A DNA stretch of 64,000 nucleotides from Chaenocephalus aceratus (GCA_023974075.1 CM043796.1:20480927-20544926); one strand, 5' to 3'. Shown: positions 1-15,054, numbered from the stretch's first letter. The notes: generated by a model from the letters alone, not told the origin. A program made the numbers and translations.

Positions 1-320
1 CTTTTAAAAGTTGAACAAACCCCACACAGCTCAGTAAAGACTGTGAAATGTTGACTTTATTTGATAATTTCAGTGAAAACTAACGTTCATATTTCTCTCT
101 TTGATTATAATACTGATGAACGTTCAAAACAAAGCACTTTGGCAACTTACCACATACGTTTTAAAATGCTTAATAAGCACCGTAACTTTCATGATATCAT
201 TTCTCGGTCATAATCGGTTGTTTCCGTGAACGGCCGACTGTTGAGTGACGGCAAATGCTGCGGCTGCAAGGCATTGTGGGGCAGCATTTTCGCTTCTCCT
301 GCCGGTTAGGGAGGTACAGT

Positions 321-471
321 GGTTCCTAAGCTAAAGGAGGTTATAAAGGAAGCTTGAAACCTCCTTTCCTTTCATTCTCATCATTCTAGAGAATTCGAAC
401 GGCACTTATCATGGCTGCCACTGAGGGACTTCCGGGTCATTTCACTCCTTTAGGAAGGTTCCTAAGCTAAA
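321..471 (+). repeat. Short direct repeat and small hairpin upstream of the long hairpin
   Basis: The 15-mer GGTTCCTAAGCTAAA occurs at 321-335 and again at 457-471. Between them, AAAGGAGGTT (333-342) pairs with AACCTCCTTT (358-367) as a 10-bp inverted repeat. The rest of 1-482 shows no gene or recognisable element. This may be the outer part of the same fold-back element as the long hairpin that follows. Confidence 0.5.
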
Positions 472-515
472 TGGACTATTCGACTTCAGCCTCGGAGCTG
501 TCCGACTTCAGGCAA

Positions 516-737
516 GCTTTTTGACACCTCCCCCGGCTGCGATCGGCTACTCTCGTCTACTTTCGAGGCGAGCCGCAATGTGTCTCAAACAAGCCTACTA
601 TAGCGGGCCCTCTGTGAATGTAGAGAGGGACCAACAAGCTCTCCCGTCTTCACAGTAGGCTTGTTTGAGACACATTGCGGCTCGCCTCGAAAGTAGACGA
701 GAGTAGCCGATCGCAGCCGGGGGAGGTGTCAAAAAGC
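516..737. repeat. Perfect 84-bp inverted repeat (fold-back/hairpin element)
   Basis: The arm at 516-599 is the exact reverse complement of 654-737, separated by a 54-bp loop. The similarity continues outward with mismatches to about 483 and 771 (both sides carry GTCCGACTT/AAGTCGGAC words). The arms are GC-rich and unlike the AT-rich surroundings. The structure fits a fold-back transposon or a very recently formed palindrome. Transcription through it would give a strong hairpin RNA. No flanking target duplication could be fixed. Confidence 0.85.
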
Positions 738-1063
738 TCGTCTTAAGTCGGACAGCTCGGACTCGGAGTCGGCTTGACTGGCTGGGTTTGCAATGGCAGA
801 AATTGCGTTGGCGTTTTTCGTTGCAGATTAAGTGGATGCAATAGAAATGCTCCTCCCTCTTAATGTTTGCAAAACTGATAGGTGGACAGGCTACAAATGA
901 TCAGTCCCTTCAGATCCGCACACATGAAGCTTAATGAGCATGAATTGAACAGACCTGCTGCTGTGTTAATTCTTTAGCTGCCACTTTAAGCTTTATGATG
1001 TGTACAACATGCATGTAATTTGATTTAATCTTGCCATTTTAAATGATGTATTCAATAAATAAG

Positions 1064-1117
1064 GTTAAACCAAATCATTACATTACAATAGATTTTATTT
1101 TAATGATTTGGTTTAAC
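1064..1117. repeat. 17-bp inverted repeat with 20-nt loop
   Basis: GTTAAACCAAATCATTA at 1064-1080 is exactly complementary to TAATGATTTGGTTTAAC at 1101-1117. It abuts the retroposon-like sequence that follows and may mark its insertion boundary. The segment 738-1063 before it shows nothing recognisable. Confidence 0.7.
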
Positions 1118-1440
1118 TTAAAGAGAAACTTTATTGTTATTGCACATATTACAGGTACTGAGACAACGAAATGCAGTTTAGCTTCTAACCAGGTGCAACA
1201 AGCAGTGAAGTGGAAAGTAATGTACACAATCTACAGAATAACATATAGAATGAATTGAATGATGAATAAACAGTGGCGTATGAATACACGAGATATCAGC
1301 CTGTGAGCAGTATGAAAGTGTGTATGAATATGCTAAGATATATAAAGTATGAAAACGGTAAGCAGTATAGTATAAAATATATAGATATTAATTTCATGAT
1401 GATAAACATTGTGGAACAATGATGAAAAATGGGAATGGAT
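1118..1440 (-). mobile_element. Non-LTR retroposon 3'-end fragment, minus strand
   Basis: The + strand reads 'aactttattgttattgcac', then 'acaacgaaatgcagttta' and 'cttctaacc'. Read on the minus strand this is the familiar teleost retroposon 3' end (a 'gcatttcgttgt' segment followed by an AATAAAGTTT-like tail). It is a truncated dispersed copy with no coding sequence. The family name was not determined. Confidence 0.5.
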
Positions 1441-1750
1441 GTGGCGACGTAAAACTGACACAAAACAACAACAAACTTTTGCCAGTCAATTGGAGAGTTT
1501 CATCAGCAGCACGTGGTAAAAACCACCAATGAGCGCTCAGCTCGAGATACCAGCGAGCCATTTCCCATCAAGCATTTCGCTTCCGCAGCTCGTGGAGAGC
1601 AACTGCGCCAACTCGCCTCGCCTCGCTCTCAAGGCTGCGGGCGTCTTTGTCCCGCGAGATTTCAAAGTCTCATATGGGCGAGCCTCCAGAGCAAGTCGGA
1701 CAAAATGACTAACCATCATGCAACGCACTAGCAAGACGTTGATCGCAACT

Positions 1751-1790
1751 GCGCAGGTCTGCGCAGGTCTGCGCAGGTCTGCGCAGGTCT
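1751..1790 (+). repeat. 10-bp minisatellite, four copies
   Basis: GCGCAGGTCT is repeated four times in perfect tandem. It lies in a GC-richer patch (about 1510-1800) next to CTCAAACAAGCCTA, a word also found in the arms of the hairpin at 516-737, so the patch may come from a related element. I see nothing else in 1441-2185 beyond an AGGCCCTC/GAGGGCCT mini-hairpin near 2011-2029. Confidence 0.75.
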
Positions 1791-2185
1791 TGCTTGTCTC
1801 AAACAAGCCTAGTAACTCGCAGAGATGGCATTTAACAGAAACTGAACAGGCAGATTCGAAGGATTTATTTCTTTGGAAATATTATTTTAAATATAATTAA
1901 ATCAAGTTATTTTGGTAAAACTAATGAAAAATGTAACAACAAAAAAATATTAAAAAAAATATGTAATGTAATTTTTGTAATGTTTTCAAATATTATTTTT
2001 TTGAATATCTTAGGCCCTCACAGAGGGCCTAGAGGGCCCTGACGGCTCGCCACTATGGCTTAGCCCCACCTTAGCCCCACCATGAACAATTATGTTAAAG
2101 TAAGCAAAATAAAGTCCACCAACTCGCACGGAGTAAATTGCACAGACGGCAGTTAGTAAGATTGATTTCAGTAGCCACTTGTCTG

Positions 2186-3075
2186 GAAATACCGAAGCCC
2201 AGAAACGGTGTTGAAAACTGTTGTCACGTAGTGATCGTCTTCTCGATAGAACATCTTTGATAATGTCTTCTGGCCAATCAGAATCAAGATAACGGCGTGG
2301 TGTTGTTGCAGGAAGTCCCGACGGAGAATACTTTTGCGGTAGTACATCTCTATATTGTATATTGTAAGTCGCTTTGGATAAAAGCGTCAGCTAAATGCAA
2401 TGTAATGTAATGTAATGTAATAATGTAATGTAATATATACATCGATACAACATTACTTGTTGATAGAAATCAACACGTAATGAAATAAGACCCCACGGTT
2501 TGATAATTGATAGGTGTGTGGACCGTCTTTCATTTTGACACACAGAACAATGTGGGCTATCCACCCTTATCCACAATGTAAGTAATTCACACAGCCTCTT
2601 CCCTCTTCTCTCTGTGAGGAGCAGCAGGTTCAGCTTTCAGAACAAAGTAACAAAAAACTAAAATGGCATTCATTTTTTTAAATATGTCGTGTAGTAATAG
2701 ATTTATTTATTTTTCTTCTCAAGAGAGAATGTGTATTTTATATTAGTATTTCAAAAAATCTCCTGGGGGAAAATCCCCCCAGACCCCCCTGCAGGGGTTG
2801 GGTTTTCAGCATGTCAACTCTTTCACCTGTGGGTAAATTGCAGGATTGGCTCCAGGTCGCCCTTTTTATGTACTACAAGACAAATGTGCCGTTTTATTTC
2901 ATACAGTTCCATTTGGATTGAGACAGGGAAATAATCTAAACCTCACGCGTGGCGTTTCACTGTCACGGGGGGCGATATAGTGTGTATGTAATTACATTGC
3001 ATTACATTACATTACATTGACTTGAGCCCCACCACTGTATGGGTTAGCCCTACCATAGATTACCCAACAAAAATA
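2186..3075 (+). repeat. Dispersed repeat copy A (second copy at 26930-27645)
   Basis: From 'aataccgaag' onward this segment matches 26930-27645 almost base for base over several hundred bases. Shared blocks include 'gtcttctggccaatcagaat', 'cacacagcctcttccctctt' and 'cctcacgcgtggcgtttcac'. It has no intact coding frame. Copy A carries insertions missing in copy B: a TGTAA-tailed retroposon at about 2352-2436 and a TTACA-rich insert at about 2978-3045. TAGCCCCACC words occur at both ends. I infer a transposable element also present inside the hAT element of copy B. Confidence 0.75.
2352..2436 (+). mobile_element. SINE/L2-type 3' tail with (TGTAA)n
   Basis: The sequence 'ttgtaagtcgctttggataa' followed by 'aagcgtcagctaaatgcaa' and then repeated AATGT units is the well-known 3' tail shared by teleost L2-type LINEs and their SINEs. 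Copy B of the surrounding repeat lacks it and goes directly from 'catctctata' to 'tcgatac', so copy B serves as an empty site. Confidence 0.75.
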
Positions 3076-3623
3076 CCCTGGCGCCGCCACTGAGCGCACA
3101 GGAGACAACCGTTTAATTACAGACTGTTATGTGAATGTGGGGAAATGGCAGTGCATACATTATTTGAGATATATTCCAAACTCGGACTTCATTTTAAGGA
3201 CATGTCGGCCAGGGGTGTAGAGCTATTTGTTTAAGCACCGGATTGGCAAAACAGGAGAGTAAACCAGTCTGCCTTGATCTATGAATTCATGTCCGGGACT
3301 CTCACGGAATCTGCTGCCCGCAGCTGTTTTATAGAAGGAAAGCCTCCTTCACTTCATGAAATGGCTGCAGCATCAGGAGGCAGCGGGACGTATACTCCGC
3401 CTCTGAGAAGTGCAGCACCAGCGGGTAAAGAGCTGTGCCTTTTTACGCACCGCCTTCACTGTGTTTACCTTCATCAGAACAGCGAGTGACTGCAGGGTGC
3501 TACGTGTTAACCACACACACCTCTACACACATCTCTACGCACATCTCTACACACATCGAACTGCCCGATTACTGCCCCTTTTATTAGTTTTATGAAGGAG
3601 ATGTCCAGTCACCAAGGCGCATG

Positions 3624-3624
<1 letters not shown>

Positions 3625-3698
<74 letters not shown>
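3625..3698 (+). repeat. (TG)n microsatellite
   Basis: About 37 TG units with one TGCG interruption near 3656. Open frames through this array on both strands are artefacts of the repeat. The stretch 3076-3624 before it contains no recognisable gene. Confidence 0.98.
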
Positions 3699-3700
<2 letters not shown>

Positions 3701-3728
3701 CAGCTCAGCTCTGTGCGTTCGGTGTGTT

Positions 3729-3922
3729 TGTGTCTGTCCGACACTGGCATTTGTTTTCAAATGACCATGAACAGTAATCTCCATAGGTATATGCGGGTGT
3801 TCCCATAAGAAGTTAGTTTAATCTTAATCTCGATGTAGTGCTAAATGCTGTCGGAGTGCACCGGAACGAACGACACTATCATAATATCTTCTGAAAACAA
3901 ATGCCAGTGTCACACAGACACA
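3729..3922. repeat. 31-bp inverted repeat around a 132-bp insert
   Basis: 3729-3759 and 3892-3922 are reverse complements with two mismatches (shared word TGAAAACAAATGCCAGTGTC). They flank 132 bp of unrelated sequence. This could be the pair of ends of a small MITE or a local inversion next to the TG microsatellite. Confidence 0.65.
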
Positions 3923-3939
3923 GACACACACACACCCTG

Positions 3940-5190
3940 GCGACCAGACATGTCCTTCATAATGGACATGGAAGCACCACAAGGGCCGAGGAGGGTGGGG
4001 CCGCAGGTGAGGACCGGGCCATGGAACGGCCCATGGAACGGGCCACGAAAGGGGGCCACAGGAGAGGGCAGGGGCCCTAACGAGGGCGAGGGCACCCCCA
4101 CCGGGGGCGGGCCGGAACGGGCCGTCATAAGGGGGCCGCAGTAGGTGTCGCGGAGAACCCAGCAGGAACCGCAAGAACCGCAAGAGCGCAACCCGGCCGC
4201 AGGCAGACGCACAACGGCGGCGGGCACAAAGTCCTCGGCAGGCGTCGAGGTATCCCCGGAAGAGAGGAGCAGTCCCCCCGGGAGGAAGGAGCGCAACCCG
4301 GCTGCAGGCAGACGTGCAACGGCGGCGGGCACGAAGTCCGCGGCAGGCGTCGAGGTATCCCCGGGAAGCAGGAGAGCAACCCGGTAGCAGGCAGACGTGC
4401 CTTCCCCGGGAAGCAGGAGAGGCCAGACAGGATCCCGGAGCGCGCCACCCATGGGCCGATGGAGCATGGGCGACGTCCGGAACTGTCGAGGCGAGAGGGG
4501 GTCCAGGAGTGCGCCACCCATGCGCCGATGAACGTGAGTGGCGTCTGGATATCCCCGGAAGGCAGGAGAAGCCAGACAGGCTCCGGAGCGTGCCACCCAC
4601 GGGCCGATGGCAGCATGGGCGATGTCCAAAACCGTTGAGGCGAGACGGGGTCCAGGAGTGCACCACCCAGGCGTCGATGAAAACGTGAGTGGCGTCTGGA
4701 ACCGCCATCGAGGTGGTGAAAAAGGTGAGAGTGTCCACATGAGGTCAACCGGCTGGTCGAACCTCCTCTCCGGCACCAGAAAAAAAACTCAAAAGGGCCG
4801 ATAGCCGTTAGCACTAGCCGTCGTTAGCCCCACGTGGTTAGCCGCTAGCTGCCAGCCATGGGTAGCTGCCAGCCATCGTTAGTCCCACGTGGTTAGCAGC
4901 CGGGACATGCAGCTGCACGCCCCGAAGAACAAACCCACGAGGTAGCAATGGGGTTGCTGGTCGACCCAGCAGGTCGTGCATCGTCCCCCCGTTGGATAGA
5001 AAGCCGATGCGGGAACGGCGAGCAACGTCTCCAGCCTTCTGCGGAGCGCGCACCGAGCCTCAGTCCGCGTGCCGGTGGCAGCCACGGACGTCTCCAATCA
5101 AACCCCGGCATTTCGAGAAAGGAACTCAAGTTCCTTTTGCCGTGTTCGGCTCCGTCCCGGAAACTTCTCAAGACGTATCAGGGTCACAAG
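3940..5190 (-). other. GC-rich, internally duplicated segment adjoining an LTR
   Basis: The segment is strongly GC-rich, unlike the rest of the window. Two blocks are duplicated: one containing 'gcaggcagacg..gcaacggcggcgggcac..aagtcc' (near 4194-4262 and 4302-4370), and one of about 140 bp containing 'ccagacagg' and 'gtccaggagtgc' (near 4410-4548 and 4560-4702). CGTTAGYCCCACGTGGTTAGC-type words, each with a CACGTG, also repeat at about 4824 and 4880. Long open frames in several minus-strand frames result from few AT-rich stops and look like no protein I know. It is most simply the leader or internal part of the LTR element to its right, but this is inference. Confidence 0.45.
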
Positions 5191-5464
5191 TGTAGTGTCG
5201 AGATATATGGAGTCAGAGGCGGTCCAAGGAAGGTGCACGAATAGTAATTTATTCACAAGCTGCAAAGGACATGTTGTCGGGTCGCAGCCCGGGTCGACAA
5301 GAGAGAGAGCCAAGAGGGCACACACTATTTATAGGTAACCCATAACATCTCCGTGTGGGAACAATAACCGCAACTGTAGTTCCAAGTTTGAATTATGTCC
5401 CAGTGGTTAAATAGGTGGTCACCACAGGATGCATATTGTTCTAGTATTTGTTCAGGCTGTTACA
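5191..5464 (-). mobile_element. LTR of a retrotransposon, minus strand
   Basis: The 274-bp segment starts TGTA and ends TACA on both strands' reading, the standard LTR border. On the minus strand it has a TATA box (CTATAAATAG, + coordinates 5325-5334) and a polyadenylation signal AATAAA (5248-5253) in the right order. Directly after it (minus strand) comes 'cttgtgaccctgatacg', which could be a primer-binding site. No partner LTR was found to the left, so the element is truncated or its other end is outside my recognition. The superfamily (Ty3/Gypsy?) is a guess. Confidence 0.6.
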
Positions 5465-5529
5465 TAAAATTAGCCTCTGTTGCTACCTGCTGGTGGTGAG
5501 TAAATATTAAAATCAGTTAGTATTGACAA

Positions 5530-5597
5530 TCGGTCCGCGATTTTTTGGATCTGCCGGTCCTTGGCACAATAAAGGTTTGGAACCCCTGCTGTAGAGC
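5530..5597 (+). mobile_element. Right end of a hAT-like DNA transposon
   Basis: 'ccgcgattttttggatctgc' followed by 'ggtttggaacccctgctgta' resembles the right terminus of hAT (Charlie-type) elements, whose ends read CAGGGGTTCC-AAACC on the other strand. I did not find the matching left terminus. Confidence 0.4.
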
Positions 5598-5689
5598 ACG
5601 TGTTTAAAAAGCAGGAAATAAAAAAAGAACTCACCTTGTGATAAACCCGCAAGAGAAAAAGCATTTGAGCTCCATATGTTTCAGAAATA

Positions 5690-5980
5690 ATCTTTGATGT
5701 GGTTTAGAACAGGATGGCGTTTTATCACAGCAGAATTTAACTTTATCTCCGGTAGAATTCTGATCAGGCATTAGCTCCGCCTCCTCTTTTTTTTTTTTTT
5801 TTTAGCTAATATGCATTTCTCTAACAGGGCTGCAAAAGAGGGGTATGAGCAGTCTGAGCCATGGCTACAATGGGTGATCTGTTTGGTATTTGAAACAAAA
5901 AACTTCACAGACATGTTTTGTATAGGTATGGCCCTATAATATATGTTTCCAATATAGCATAATAGGTCCACTTTAACTTA
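5690..5980 (+). mobile_element. Nonautonomous DNA-transposon-like repeat ('ataggtccactttaa' end)
   Basis: The right part, 'atagcataataggtccactt', resembles the terminus of a common teleost nonautonomous repeat (AAAGGACCTATTATGC on the opposite strand). A 17-base poly-T run lies inside at about 5787-5803. A similar terminus ('gcagaataaggccctttaaa') ends another such repeat near 11442-11461. The left boundary is uncertain. Confidence 0.4.
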
Positions 5981-6034
5981 TGGACGTAAATTAGAAAAGC
6001 CTACATTGACTTGTTTTGGCTCTTGATTTTTTAT

Positions 6035-6200
6035 TTTTTTATTTAACCTTTCTTTAACCAGATAAAAGCATGGAGATAAAATCTCATTTACAATACTGAC
6101 CTGGCCAAGAAGGCAGAAACGTTACACATTATTACAAATAACACAGACATGTAACATACAGAGAACACAACTAAGTAAACAAAAGACAAAAAGCAGTCAC
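6035..6200 (-). mobile_element. Retroposon-derived repeat, minus strand
   Basis: 'tttatttaacctttctttaa' followed by 'ccagataaaagc' and 'gacctggccaagaaggcaga' is a widespread fish dispersed repeat. A short + strand version of its tail ('tctcaatgggattttacctg' then 'gataaataaagg') is seen at 50600-50676. It is non-coding. Confidence 0.55.
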
Positions 6201-9913
<3,713 letters not shown>

Positions 9914-9977
<64 letters not shown>

Positions 9978-10000
9978 ACAAACACATACACGCACGCACA
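9914..10000 (+). repeat. (CA)n microsatellite
   Basis: Pure CA for about 60 bases, then degenerate with TACACA, AACACA and CGCACG interruptions. Confidence 0.97.
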
Positions 10001-10137
10001 GCCAGAACTGAATAATGAGGTGTCATGTCTCCCTCACACCCTGGGACCCCCACTCACGCCTCATCCATTCACTTCATCTTCTAAATCCATCTCTTGTGCT
10101 GTAACTCTCCAGTGGTACATGCTCTTTCTCCCCCTAT

Positions 10138-10141
10138 CACA

Positions 10142-10207
<66 letters not shown>
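10138..10207 (+). repeat. (CA)n microsatellite
   Basis: CA array with one ATAC interruption near its start. It lies 140 bp after another CA array, with 'cctcacaccctgggaccccc' between them. Confidence 0.98.
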
Positions 10208-10209
<2 letters not shown>

Positions 10210-10239
10210 GTCAGGATGGAGGTCAGGTCATGGTGCTGA

Positions 10240-10560
10240 GATGAGACTTCTATTGAGAATAATTACAGTTGAGGATTGGCCACCCCCATGGTCTCTTCAG
10301 TATAAACATCTCCTATTGGCCAGTCTGGCTCATGTCTGGCCAACCAGCTGCCCTGTTTGTCTCAGTCAGTAAAAGCGATTATTATGACAAATGAAGATAT
10401 TATTTATCATAGCAGATCATTTGACAGCAGAGCCGGCTCTAGCTGTTTGGCCACAATGGCCGCTATTGTTGAGTTTCTCATAATTAATCTACTCCGCATC
10501 TGTCTTGCGTGCTCGTGTGAAAATAACCAAACACTGAGGTGAAAGGGGAGTCATTTTACA
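10240..10560. promoter_or_regulatory. Candidate conserved non-coding element
   Basis: This block stands out by its density of developmental factor-like words: ATAATTAC, GCGATTATTATGAC, CTATTGTT (SOX-like), CATAATTAATC (homeodomain), CAGCTG-type and GGCCANNNTGGCC. Composition is balanced and it has no repeats. It looks like a vertebrate enhancer, but conservation cannot be tested here. The rest of 10561-11200 shows nothing. Confidence 0.3.
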
Positions 10561-11460
10561 ACTATTTCTGAAATAGAACATGGGTATATCTTTGTGTTTG
10601 GTTATTTAGCGTACATGCAACAATGTGAATGAATGAGTCTTATTGTAGAGCTGCTTCAGCAGAAAGCTAACAGATGATTACACTACAAATGTGCCCTCGA
10701 CTGATTGTGATGACTCATTTCATCCATGAGCTTTCAGACATTATCATGAGACCAACCAGTTACTGTAACACAGTTGCATTTAGAAGGATGTCATTGTAAG
10801 TGTTTTTTAGAAGGGTAATGCAATGGGTCCAGCATTAAATAAAGAAGTGGTTGTGATGAGAATGGATTCACATACAGTATCGCATCGCGTCCCTACAGAT
10901 TATAAAGTACAGCGTCTTCCAAAGTCTTCCAAATGTAACTACAGGATACCTCGTTAATGCCTAAAGTTAGACATTTAAATGATAAATATTTTTCGATGTG
11001 ACTATCGGAAAGGATGATCATCGTAGTTGTTAGCATTTTTCTTTAAACACAAATCCACCAAATAACTTGTTTTGAATCACTTCTAACACTTATCCTGTTG
11101 TTAAAATATTAAGCTTTTTCAACATAAAAAAATCATAAATAATGATTTAAAACTATACTGAGTGCGAAGTTATAAGGATAGCTTTGTGTTCTTCCATCAA
11201 ATATTAGGAATGTTCCTCGCGAGCATCAACAGATTCCCTGTTTTCCCTTCGAAGTTAGATATAGACTTTTTTATCACATGCCAGTGACATCACTATGTTA
11301 CAATCGCGCATGGGCTAGTGGTTGACCAATTTAACAGAGCTAGTCAACAAGCTATATAAAAAATATAGCACATTTTGGAACAATAAAGCATGTAAACATG
11401 TCCCAGTAAAAGCACAAAATACAATATGAACCCGGAAATGAGCAGAATAAGGCCCTTTAA

Positions 11461-14400
11461 ATTAATATATTCTCGGATCCCTTTTCCTTGCAACACAAGG
11501 AGGAAAAGCATTCACAGGTGAAGAAGGGTTTTGTATGGAGGATAATTTATTCCAACCGAATGTAAATAGTGTGAACTATAATGCTATTAACTGTGATTAT
11601 ATTAGACAGCTATTTCAGGAGAGAATCTGCACCCAGCTGCTATCACAGATGTGAAAGGAGGGAAGGAAAGGAAAGAGAGGAGAAGAAAAAGAGGAGAGGA
11701 GAGGGAATGCTTGATTTAAATTATGTTGCATGCAACCAAAGGATTTATTTAAGTCAGGCAAGCCATATATAGTCCGTAGGGGAATTGATGTTATTTATTG
11801 TGTCCATGCTCATAAATAAAAACTGTGCACTTGCATCTCTTTAAAAGGAAAATGCCCTGTGCCATGGGTAACTACGTGTGTTTGCATCCCTTATTGTTCA
11901 ATGAAGTTGTGTGTCTTCTGTGTGCATCCTCCCATAACAGCATCCATACAAACCATGCATTTACACACAAGCTTGCACATCCAGTACGTGTGTGTGAGAG
12001 TGTGTCTATGTGAGCGTGCACCCTCACCACGTCTTCCCAGCCCTCTTTCCCCCCTCTGTTCCTGTGTTGAGGTATCCTTCTTCTCTGTATTGTGATGTTT
12101 TTATCTGTGTATGATTGCTACAGTTCCCCTCAGCCAAAACACACAGCTCTCCGAAGGCACACACAGTGCCAGCTTTAGCCGCCCTCCGAGGAGTGCACGT
12201 CAATAAAATATGAGCCGCGGCATACACACAGCCTAACAAACACTCATGCTAACCCACACACTAGTACACACACGGAGGCCTGCCTCAGCCTGCGCGTTTA
12301 CACTGCTGTGAACATGAACACTAAGTGGAAGTTTGCACGCAAACATGGCGGCCACGGGAGTTACCTCAGGCCAGCTGCTCTGTCATCCAGTGAATCAAGC
12401 GTACCCTTGTGTTCCCTGCCCATCATCGCTGATTCTGATTTGACTGTGGGAGATGTTTAATTAATGAGCACCGTTTGTCCTTTTTATATCCGGGCCTGAT
12501 CTTCAAGACCTTCCCATCACTCCCTAACCCACAACAAAGAAAAAGGAAAGAGGAAGGAAGAGTGACACGTGTAACAGAGAGTGCTTCTCACATGGGAATG
12601 TGTTGCGTGTTGTGTTCGCGTGGGAACTGTTGGTGCAGCAGGCTTGTTTGTTGGTGCATCAAGTGACAGCAACAAACTTCATGTGAAAGTCCTTCAAGCT
12701 GAAAGGCTTTAAGTGGGCATCTCGGCACAGCAGAGGGCCAGAGCGATGAGGGCACACACGGCATGCACACGCACACTGCAGCCGCTGACTAAGGCTCGTA
12801 AATGAGTTTGCCTCTGAACTGTCTGTGGATAGGACAAAAGAGGAACACCGATGTGATCACGCAACAAAAGGAGATCCTTGAAACTGTTTTGCCAAGGTTG
12901 GCTTTAGATGCTCATCTTCAAAGCTTTGGTACAAGGACTGAAGGGATGTAGGCTAAGAGAGAAACCAAGTTGGAGAAATATAGTTAACCAGCTTTTTTTG
13001 TATATCTTTATACGGATGATACAAGGTTTCTTTCCATTTCTTTGCTACACATTTCCAAAAGATTCTTCCTAAAACGCCTATAAAGCCACGTTCAGTTTTT
13101 AAAAGCAAAGCAGAACGACCTCCTTGGATCAATCCACGCCAGAACTGGACTACAGAGAATAATAATATCAAAGTGTCACCACATGTGTTTGCCTTGATCT
13201 CCGTCCTGCTGTCACTCGCTGGCTTTATTGTCAGGAATGGAACTGCCTCTGATCCCTTCAGAAATGTTTAAGGAGCCCACAGAGGGTTCTCTGCAATCAA
13301 ATCACAACTCCCAGAACAACTCAAAGGTCGCCATTGTTCAATTTCATCTCAATTTACCAAATGCTCCACATATGGGTTCCATATAGCCTGAGGAGAGAGT
13401 CTTTGGTCTATGCGCAAACTTTGCTGAGTTCCTAGCGGCGAGAGACAAGGTCATGATTGGCTTTCCACACTTTTTTATTTTTCCTGACACTTTAGTGTCA
13501 CACTTACTTTGGTTATCAAATGGTTTTGGATTATAATCCATTTAGTCTACACATTTAGTCAATCTCACCTCTTATATAACAGATGAAATATCTATTTATA
13601 TATTCTAACGGTGTGTATACTTAAGCAACACACCCAATTCATCTAACTTAGGACCCATTGAACAGCCGTAAGCTTTGCCTTATAAGTTTGAAGCTCTGTG
13701 TGCTGTAACACTTCTGTCAAACTTTGCTAATTAGTATTGACAATGAGAATTGGATTTATATTAATGAGTGTGTTATCACCTTAGATCCAGACTATTGGGG
13801 TATTTCATGGTCTGGCTGGGGGGACATCAAGCGTGGATTGACGTCGGCAGACCTTTATGAGCTTGATGCTCAGACGCAATTAAACCAGAGTCGATATGAA
13901 CAGGGACGGTTTCCTTACCATGAGTAAAACTTTATACATTACATACTTTTCTCATAGTTAATAATAGCCATTTTAAAAATGACTTATTGCTTTTGTTTAC
14001 TGATGCAAAACTCATCTCAATACAGCTGCCACACATCTTTTTGCTAAACTTCATTCCTTCCTTTTCTACCCATTTGTCTTCTGCACCTGCGTCTTTACGT
14101 CCCCCCTTTATTCTTTCTCACCTCTCTGAGAATGTACGGAGGTGCTCATTAAAGCCATTCTTTATCATTTAATGAAGCCATTGGATTAGAGGTGATGCAC
14201 TGACCAGTCAAAGGGGGAAAGTGAAGCAGGGAGTAGGGAGGAAGTTAAGGAAATCAGCTGCTGGCGGCACCAAGTGTATTTGATCGAGTTTGTACAAAAA
14301 AGTTTGACACCTTTATTTAATAACTTTTACTATGGAGACAAAGGATAACAACATTCTTCATTTTATAATTCTCCATGTTGGGATTAAACTGCCCAAGAAA

Positions 14401-15000
14401 TGTGACAATCATTGACTTTCAGTTCTCCAAAAGTACAATGTTATCCCTTTATTGCATATCTGTAGTGCTCTATAAAAAAGAATGAGTACAACTTTAATAC
14501 AGTTTATCACAATGTTCCCCTTTTTGACATTGCAGTTCATTTCCGCACACTGAAGTGAAGAATGACAGATAATTTTTTTTAGCTGATTGTGAGAAAATGA
14601 CACCTCTTTCTGTGACTTTGGTTGCCTCTGAGAAGGTGAGGAAATACATCTTATCATATTTAGACCACATAATAAAAAGTTTTGATATTCAGTTTGAAGA
14701 AGAGCAGGACTTTGTCCTGATGTCGATACTCGGGGGGGAAAGGAACATCAATGAGGTGTTGGAGCTTTTAAGTATCAATGCAGGCTGAGCTTGTATCCTC
14801 CTGACTCCATCCAAGGAGACTGTACTGTTTGCAGCTAGCTGAGTCAATATTGAGACATCTAAGCTTAAAGAGACAAGAGAGCAGGCAGGCTAATTTCTCT
14901 TTGTTCCTCTTCCTCTTTGTTGCTTTTTCTTTTCAATTGTTTCCACTTGTCGCCATTAATGTTCCCCTTTTAGAAGTGTAGTTATGGTCATTTGTTCTGG
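11461..15000. other. Non-coding stretch, no gene recognised
   Basis: Mostly AT-rich sequence. A purine-only run lies at about 11655-11706 (ggaaggaaaggaaagagagg and similar). A block at 12280-12480 with TTAATTAATGAGC and a GC-richer core could be regulatory. No splice-compatible coding segments were recognised. Confidence 0.5.
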
Positions 15001-15004
15001 AAAT

Positions 15005-15054
15005 GTCATTTTCGAGCCTGAGACCTGAAAAACAGGCTTGGGGTCTAACAGGTT
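15005..15054 (+). mobile_element. Possible piggyBac-like right terminus
   Basis: 'aacaggcttggggtctaaca' followed by 'ggttaa' resembles, on the opposite strand, the TTAACC-GTTAGACCCC type ends of teleost piggyBac elements, which insert at TTAA. No partner end was paired with it, so this is a weak call. Confidence 0.3.

Noticed and set aside
3824..4814. Three minus-strand open frames of 229-304 codons
   Set aside because: All three frames are open at once in GC-rich duplicated DNA, with Arg/Pro/Gly/Ser-rich products and no domain; this reflects composition.
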